From assembly GCA_013696365.1 (NCBI GenBank), contig JACCYS010000288.1, positions 1 to 9,614 of the forward strand: a DNA stretch of 9,614 bases. Direction: 5' to 3'. The translations under genes were made by a program, and so were the position numbers. Positions 5,888 to 9,614 of this stretch are shown one piece after another (the stretch's first letter is position 1; each line of letters opens with the position of its first letter). Under the pieces are notes generated by a model. The model had not been told where the DNA came from. It did no database searches and was given only the letters and a program-made list of their open reading frames with translations. The DNA comes from Nocardioidaceae bacterium. Lineage in GTDB: Bacteria; Actinomycetota; Actinomycetes; Propionibacteriales; Nocardioidaceae.

Positions 5888-6727
5888 CTACAGCACGCGC
5901 TTGCACCGCTCGAACGGCTTGCTCGACACCCGGTCGCCCCTGATGCGCACAGACCGGACGCTGCTGTTATTGGTTTCGTCGGTCTCAACCAACAAACCTC
6001 GCGGGTCCACCGTGGTGCGTAAGCAGTAGAGACCGTCGGCGAGATTGCGCGGCAGCGTTAGGAACTGACCCGGCAGGTTGGCCTGGTACACATCCACCCA
6101 GCCAATGGAGATGCCCTGCCTGGTCCGCTGGGAGCAGGCCCCGTAATGCTCGGCGTAGTCGCGCGTTGCCCAGCGCTGCGGCACTCGCTCGCTGTCGCGC
6201 AGGCAGAAGCTCATCTTGCGCCCCTTCACCACGATCGGCGTGTCCCGCCGGGGGTGCCACAACGCATACCGCGCCGCCGCCTCGAAGTGCCAGTGATCAT
6301 GGGTCGGGTGGAAGACCATGCACCCTGCGCTGTGGCGGGCAAGCCCCGTGTCGATCTTTCGGTTGAACCAGCCGTTGCGGTTGCGGTCCCGGAACATGAT
6401 CTGGGTGGCGTGCCGCTCGTTGGCTCGACAGGCATCGTTGTCGTTGGGTCGCACCTCGAGCACGCCGCGGCCGGTGTTGGCCAAACCGGACTCGAACCGG
6501 ATCGTGCGCCGACCCGCAGCATTGCGGACGATCGACAGATCGCGGGCGGGCAGAGCACGGGCATCCGGGTGCAGTCGCGACGCTTTGGCGCCGTCAGCGG
6601 GGCTTGCCGGCTGAGTCGCAACCGCCTCGTCAGCAGGCACCGACAACGCGAACGCGCTGAGCAGCAGCGCTGCCACTGCCGTGAACACGCCGACCGACCT
6701 GGGCTGACTCGCCTGACGAAACAACAT
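5888..6727 (-). CDS. Secreted lysyl-oxidase-family copper amine oxidase
   Basis: A 279-aa protein of the lysyl oxidase family (PF01186), which oxidises peptidyl-lysine or other primary amines to aldehydes using copper and a lysine tyrosylquinone (LTQ) cofactor. Start ATG 6727 is chosen over an upstream ATG (6763) because GGAGA lies 6 nt before it and because it yields a clean signal peptide: basic n-region (MLFRQASQPR), hydrophobic core 13-30, likely cleavage after an AVA or VPA site near 32-37. The copper site FHPTHDHWHFE carries His140, 143, 145 and 147, with the H-x2-H-x-H-x-H spacing of human LOX. Both LTQ-forming residues align: Lys171 in GRKMSFCLRD and Tyr214 in WVDVYQANLPGQ. Cys100, 136, 175, 198, 235 and 275 could form disulfides. 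The C-terminal VDPRGLLVETDETNNSSV is also typical. The stop is 12 nt from the convergent FilP-like stop. The natural substrate is unknown. Confidence 0.92.
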   Translation of the reverse strand: MLFRQASQPRSVGVFTAVAALLLSAFALSVPADEAVATQPASPADGAKASRLHPDARALPARDLSIVRNAAGRRTIRFESGLANTGRGVLEVRPNDNDACRANERHATQIMFRDRNRNGWFNRKIDTGLARHSAGCMVFHPTHDHWHFEAAARYALWHPRRDTPIVVKGRKMSFCLRDSERVPQRWATRDYAEHYGACSQRTRQGISIGWVDVYQANLPGQFLTLPRNLADGLYCLRTTVDPRGLLVETDETNNSSVRSVRIRGDRVSSKPFERCKRVL

Positions 6728-6733
6728 GGCTGA

Positions 6734-6738
6734 TCTCC
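6734..6738 (-). promoter_or_regulatory. Ribosome-binding site of the lysyl oxidase gene
   Basis: GGAGA on the minus strand ends 6 nt before ATG 6727 and decides that start over the in-frame ATG at 6763. Confidence 0.65.
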
Positions 6739-6746
6739 AGACTGAT

Positions 6747-6772
6747 GGTGACTTAGTATGCATAACGGTGAC
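6747..6772. repeat. Paired GGTGAC direct repeats in the lysyl oxidase upstream gap
   Basis: GGTGAC occurs at 6747-6752 and 6767-6772, exactly 20 bp apart, flanking the self-complementary TATGCATA (6757-6764). They fill most of the 51-nt gap between the hydrolase stop and the lysyl oxidase start. Two hexamers two helical turns apart are a plausible transcription-factor site, but the sequence alone does not show that they are bound. No clear -10 box is present in the gap, so the lysyl oxidase may also be read from the hydrolase promoter. Confidence 0.35.
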
Positions 6773-6778
6773 GCTAGG

Positions 6779-7582
6779 TTATGTCTTTTCTGGTGCGGGC
6801 GCGACGATTCGTTTGTCCAATTGCGCATACATCGAAGAGTCAGCGGTCGTCATCTGTCCCGCCCAGTCGCGGGGTAGCGGCACGGCCAACTGGGGCGTGA
6901 TCCGGGTGACGATCTCGTCCAACACCCGCTCGGTGTCACCCACCCACAAGTGCTTGGCCCCGGGGATGGCCACCACCTCGGCCTGACCAACTCGCGCGAA
7001 CCGCGAGCGCGCCTCTTCCGGGCGCAGATAGTCGTCATGCTCGGGCACCAACGCGGTGAGCGGCTTGCCGGATGAGTCCCAGGCGTCCAAGTCGGCATCG
7101 CTGGCTGCCCGCAGCGGCGGCGAGAGCAGAATTGCACCCCGCACCGTGGGCTCCAGCCCGTAGCGCAGCACCAAATCGGTGCCGAAGGACCAGCCAAGCA
7201 GCCAGACACCGGGCAGCTCCGCAAACTCAGCGTGCTCTACCGCTGCAGCCAGATCCAGCCGCTCCGCTTCGCCGTTGTCGAAGGCACCCTCACTCATGCC
7301 CTGAATGCTGCGGGTCCCCCTGGTGTTGAACCGCAGCACCGCGAAACCGGCCAGCGCAGGCAACCGGTACGACGCCTTGCGCAGGACGTGGCTGTCCATC
7401 ATCCCGCCGTGGGTCGGCAGCGGATGCAGGCAGATCACCGTGGCCACCGGGTCCCGGTCAACCGGCAGGGCTATCTCGCCCACCAGTCTGAGCCCGTCGG
7501 CGGTGTGCAAGGTGAGCTCTGTGCGCCGACCCGGTAGCACCGAGGAGCCACGGATGGGCCGGCGCACGGCCGGGTCAGTCAT
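6779..7582 (-). CDS. Alpha/beta hydrolase, substrate unknown
   Basis: A 267-aa serine hydrolase of the alpha/beta fold. In order: the oxyanion-hole region HPLPTHGG (53-60), the FNTRGTRSIQG loop after strand 4 (85-95), the nucleophile elbow GWSFG with Ser132 (130-134), a likely acid Asp183 or Asp184 in VPEHDDYLRPE, and the catalytic His211 in GAKHLWVG. There is no signal peptide, so it is probably cytoplasmic. The layout resembles small dienelactone-hydrolase-like or YfhR-type hydrolases without a lid domain. The substrate cannot be read from the sequence. ATG 7582 is the start: it lies 6 nt after a TAACCT -10 box and has no Shine-Dalgarno, so the mRNA is probably leaderless. The lysyl oxidase follows 51 nt downstream on the same strand, but a functional link is not evident. 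Confidence 0.88.
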   Translation of the reverse strand: MTDPAVRRPIRGSSVLPGRRTELTLHTADGLRLVGEIALPVDRDPVATVICLHPLPTHGGMMDSHVLRKASYRLPALAGFAVLRFNTRGTRSIQGMSEGAFDNGEAERLDLAAAVEHAEFAELPGVWLLGWSFGTDLVLRYGLEPTVRGAILLSPPLRAASDADLDAWDSSGKPLTALVPEHDDYLRPEEARSRFARVGQAEVVAIPGAKHLWVGDTERVLDEIVTRITPQLAVPLPRDWAGQMTTADSSMYAQLDKRIVAPAPEKT

Positions 7583-7588
7583 GAAGGC

Positions 7589-7594
7589 AGGTTA
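7589..7594 (-). promoter_or_regulatory. Candidate -10 box, leaderless hydrolase promoter
   Basis: TAACCT on the minus strand matches TANNNT and is followed by 6 nt (GCCTTC) and the ATG at 7582. That spacing puts the transcription start on or next to the start codon. The -35 region is weak (TGCGAA, 18 nt upstream). Confidence 0.55.
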
Positions 7595-7686
7595 ACCGGA
7601 CACAGTGCGCGATTCGCATCAGCCGTTCGCACCTGAGAGCCGTGGAAGCCTATCGTCGCTGCCGATCGGAAGACAGACTGTCATGA

Positions 7687-7707
7687 CGCATGCACAGTAA
7701 GCATGCG
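7687..7707. repeat. Perfect 7-7-7 inverted repeat upstream of the GGDEF-EAL gene
   Basis: CGCATGC (7687-7693), a 7-nt loop ACAGTAA and GCATGCG (7701-7707) form a perfect inverted repeat 46 nt before the ATG at 7754. An outer pair, AGACAG (7671-7676) and CTGTCT (7711-7716), surrounds it, and GTCATGAC (7679-7686) is itself palindromic. No poly-T tract follows, so it is not an intrinsic terminator. It could be an operator or a leader hairpin. It sits in the 171-nt gap between two divergent genes. TATCGT (7651-7656) is a possible -10 box on the plus strand. Confidence 0.55.
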
Positions 7708-7738
7708 ATGCTGTCTCGTCCGATCATTGCGATGCGTT

Positions 7739-7746
7739 GAAGGTGG
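7739..7746 (+). promoter_or_regulatory. Ribosome-binding site of the GGDEF-EAL gene
   Basis: GAAGGTGG lies 7 nt before ATG 7754. A second purine run, GAGG (7748-7751), is too close to the ATG to be the main site. Confidence 0.55.
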
Positions 7747-7753
7747 CGAGGTA

Positions 7754-9614
7754 ATGCCAGTCAGCAGCGCCGTGTCGGCGCGGCTGCGGGCGCTGGCCGC
7801 GCTACGCCGCATACGCCACGATTGGGTCTGCCTCGCCTTCGCCGCGATGGTGGTCGCCGGCACCGTGCACGAGTTGTTGCCACCCGGACTGCTGGGCCAG
7901 CAGACCCGCAACGTTCTGTTCACTGCCGTGGTTGCGGCATACTTCATGGCGCTCTTGACGTGCATCGTGCTGTCGGCCATCCGCACCAACGACAGACGCC
8001 TCGCACTCTTGCTCCTGGCGGCGGGCGTGCTGCTGTGGGCGATCGGCTCAGCGACGCTGACCGTGCACAAGGTGAGCGAGATCAAGTTCCCCGCGCCCGG
8101 GGAGTCCTTCTTCCTCGCCTCCTACATTGGCCTCGCTGCATTCTTGTTGATGGAGGTCTCGCGCAGGGAACGACCCGCCCTCGGGGTCTGGCTGGAGGCC
8201 GCCGTGGTCTGCGGGGCTGCCGCCTGCCTGGCCGCACTGCTCGCCATACCGCTGTCGGATGCGCTAGACAGCGCGGTGATGGCACCGCTGCTGCTTGCCC
8301 TGCTCTATCCGCTGCTCGATTTCATCCTGGCGATCGTCGTGATGGGTCAGGTCCTGCTCGGACAGCGGGCATGCGGCGCCCGCACGGCAACCCTGGCAGG
8401 TGGGTTTGCCTTGTTGGCGGTCGCCGACAGCAGCTTTTTGCTGACCATCGATAGCGGCACCTATGCCGACAGCCCCGCGTTGCATCTGGCCTACGGCCTG
8501 AGCTTTGCCCTCATCGTCGGGGCGGCGCGGCGGCGGCCACCCGAGGTGCTCAACCGGCGCGACGACCGCAACCGTAGTCGGGTGCTGGTCGTGGCGGCAG
8601 CCGTCGCCATCGCTGCGTTGGTCTTCGACCCGGGTGACGACCCCTTCCGGCTGGCGATAACGCTGGCCGCCGTGCTGACGTTGGCTGCCGCCGGCTGGCG
8701 GCTCGTGCTGGCGTTGCGCGAGGCCCGGGGTGCCGCCGAGGCGTTGCGGCTGTCGCGCACCGACGAGCTCACCGGCCTGCCCAACCGCCGCGCAGTGCTG
8801 CAGGATCTCGAGGCGACACCAGCCAATGGTGGGCCGCTCGCACTTCTGCTGCTCGACCTGGACGGCTTCAAGGAAATCAACGACAGTCTCGGTCACGCCG
8901 TCGGCGACCGCGTGCTCGTGCAGGTGGCCGACAGACTGCGCACCCGCCTCGGTCACCAACTGGACGTCGCTCGACTCGGCGGGGACGAGTTCGCGCTGAC
9001 CACGCGCCGCAGCGATCCGATCGGGCTCACCGAGCTGGGTCGCGAGGTCTGCGCGGTGTTGGCAGAGCAGATCGAGGTCGACGGTCTCGAGCTGAGCATC
9101 TCCGCGTCGATCGGCATCGCCATCCGCAGCGCCGACACCGTCTCAGCCAGTGACCTGTTGCGCCGGGCCGACGTGGCCATGTACGAGGCGAAAGCCAACC
9201 GGGCGGGCAGCCAGCTCTACGAACCGTCACACGACAACTTCACCCGTGCCCGGCTTAGGCGTGGCGAGCAATTGCGTCGCGGCATTCGCGAGGGCGAGCT
9301 TGCCCTCTGGTACCAGCCGCAAGTCGATGCCGCGACCCAGCAAGTGATTGCGGTTGAGGCGCTGGTGCGCTGGCAGCATCCAACCGAGGGCCTGCTGACA
9401 CCAGCGACATTCCTGCCAGAGGCCCGCAGGTACGGGCTGATGCCCGCGCTGTCACTTGAGGTGATCCGGCAGGCTGTCGCCGACGCGCGCCGCTGGATCG
9501 ACGAGGGACTGCGCTTTCGGGTGGCCGTCAACTGCGCCCCTCCCGAGTTGCTCGGCGGCCCTCTGCTCGCCCGGCTTTACGAGGCGATGAAGGCTGCCGA
9601 GTTGCCGCCAGACA
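7754..9614 (+). CDS. Membrane GGDEF-EAL cyclic-di-GMP protein, C-terminus cut
   Basis: The visible 620 residues start at ATG 7754 and run open off the window. Residues 1-325 hold about ten hydrophobic helices (roughly 23-43, 54-76, 83-103, 118-135, 146-168, 173-203, 211-231, 243-258, 276-292, 299-320), a probable sensory membrane module. FPAPGESFFLASY (112-124) resembles the P-x-x-D-x-FFL-x-Y signature of such modules. The GGDEF domain begins at SRTDELTGLPNRR (334-346) and includes LDLDGFKEINDSLGH (367-381) and an intact GGDEF (409-413), so diguanylate cyclase activity is plausible. The usual inhibitory RxxD site before GGDEF is absent (Gly401 and Leu404 occupy its positions). The EAL domain starts near 505 with WYQPQ (519-523) and an intact EAL (535-537) in EALVRW. 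Asn593 aligns with the conserved metal-site Asn. Later catalytic residues lie outside the window, so phosphodiesterase activity cannot be judged. Confidence 0.92.
   Translation, partial: MPVSSAVSARLRALAALRRIRHDWVCLAFAAMVVAGTVHELLPPGLLGQQTRNVLFTAVVAAYFMALLTCIVLSAIRTNDRRLALLLLAAGVLLWAIGSATLTVHKVSEIKFPAPGESFFLASYIGLAAFLLMEVSRRERPALGVWLEAAVVCGAAACLAALLAIPLSDALDSAVMAPLLLALLYPLLDFILAIVVMGQVLLGQRACGARTATLAGGFALLAVADSSFLLTIDSGTYADSPALHLAYGLSFALIVGAARRRPPEVLNRRDDRNRSRVLVVAAAVAIAALVFDPGDDPFRLAITLAAVLTLAAAGWRLVLALREARGAAEALRLSRTDELTGLPNRRAVLQDLEATPANGGPLALLLLDLDGFKEINDSLGHAVGDRVLVQVADRLRTRLGHQLDVARLGGDEFALTTRRSDPIGLTELGREVCAVLAEQIEVDGLELSISASIGIAIRSADTVSASDLLRRADVAMYEAKANRAGSQLYEPSHDNFTRARLRRGEQLRRGIREGELALWYQPQVDAATQQVIAVEALVRWQHPTEGLLTPATFLPEARRYGLMPALSLEVIRQAVADARRWIDEGLRFRVAVNCAPPELLGGPLLARLYEAMKAAELPPD

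Noticed and set aside
5078..5906. Long minus-strand frames opposite the coiled-coil gene
   Set aside because: The heptad-repeat codons of the real gene create Leu/Gly-rich and Arg/Pro-rich mirror frames. None has a coherent fold.
7583..7753. Cyclic-di-GMP riboswitch ahead of the GGDEF-EAL gene
   Set aside because: The conserved GEMM-type motifs are not recognisable. Only inverted repeats are present.

Overview
The base composition (strongly GC-rich, by eye about two-thirds G+C), GTG starts, TANNNT-type -10 boxes placed 6-7 nt ahead of start codons, and the gene content all point to an actinomycete. The order meaB - thiolase - methylmalonyl-CoA epimerase - FilP-like coiled-coil gene is, from memory, the arrangement around SCO5396-SCO5400 of Streptomyces coelicolor. 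Here only one coiled-coil gene follows the epimerase. I cannot name the genus from the sequence. No rRNA, tRNA, CRISPR array, insertion sequence or phage gene is visible.

Layout. (1) Positions 1-212, minus strand: a 52-aa hydrophobic small protein, followed by the first 14 codons of an unidentified gene that runs off the window. (2) Positions 347-1715, plus strand: a broken sugar-porter-type MFS transporter. It has two in-frame stops at tryptophan positions and a frameshifting deletion that removes about 45 residues. A doubtful 46-aa ORF follows at 1730-1870. (3) Positions 1867-4025, minus strand: an acetyl-CoA acetyltransferase (thiolase) and the GTPase MeaB, joined by a GTGA stop/start overlap and apparently transcribed from a leaderless promoter. 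(4) Positions 4047-4544, plus strand: methylmalonyl-CoA epimerase, divergent from the thiolase. (5) Positions 4673-5875, plus strand: a 400-aa FilP-like coiled-coil protein. (6) Positions 5888-7582, minus strand: a secreted lysyl-oxidase-family protein with its copper and cofactor residues in place, downstream of an alpha/beta hydrolase that has its own leaderless-type promoter. (7) Positions 7754-9614, plus strand: the first 620 residues of a membrane-anchored GGDEF-EAL cyclic-di-GMP protein, cut by the window end. A perfect 7-7-7 inverted repeat lies upstream of it.

Functionally, MeaB and the epimerase both serve the methylmalonyl-CoA pathway (propionyl-CoA to succinyl-CoA). The thiolase supplies or consumes acetoacetyl-CoA in neighbouring acyl-CoA metabolism. 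The mutase subunits are not in the window. The FilP-like gene (cytoskeleton and polarity), the lysyl oxidase (possible extracellular cross-linking) and the cyclic-di-GMP gene (signalling) suggest envelope or developmental functions beside this metabolic block, but no single new system is evident. The most distinctive items are the complete bacterial lysyl oxidase, the His-His to Gln-Gln change in the epimerase, the freshly broken transporter, and the repeat structures in the short promoter regions.
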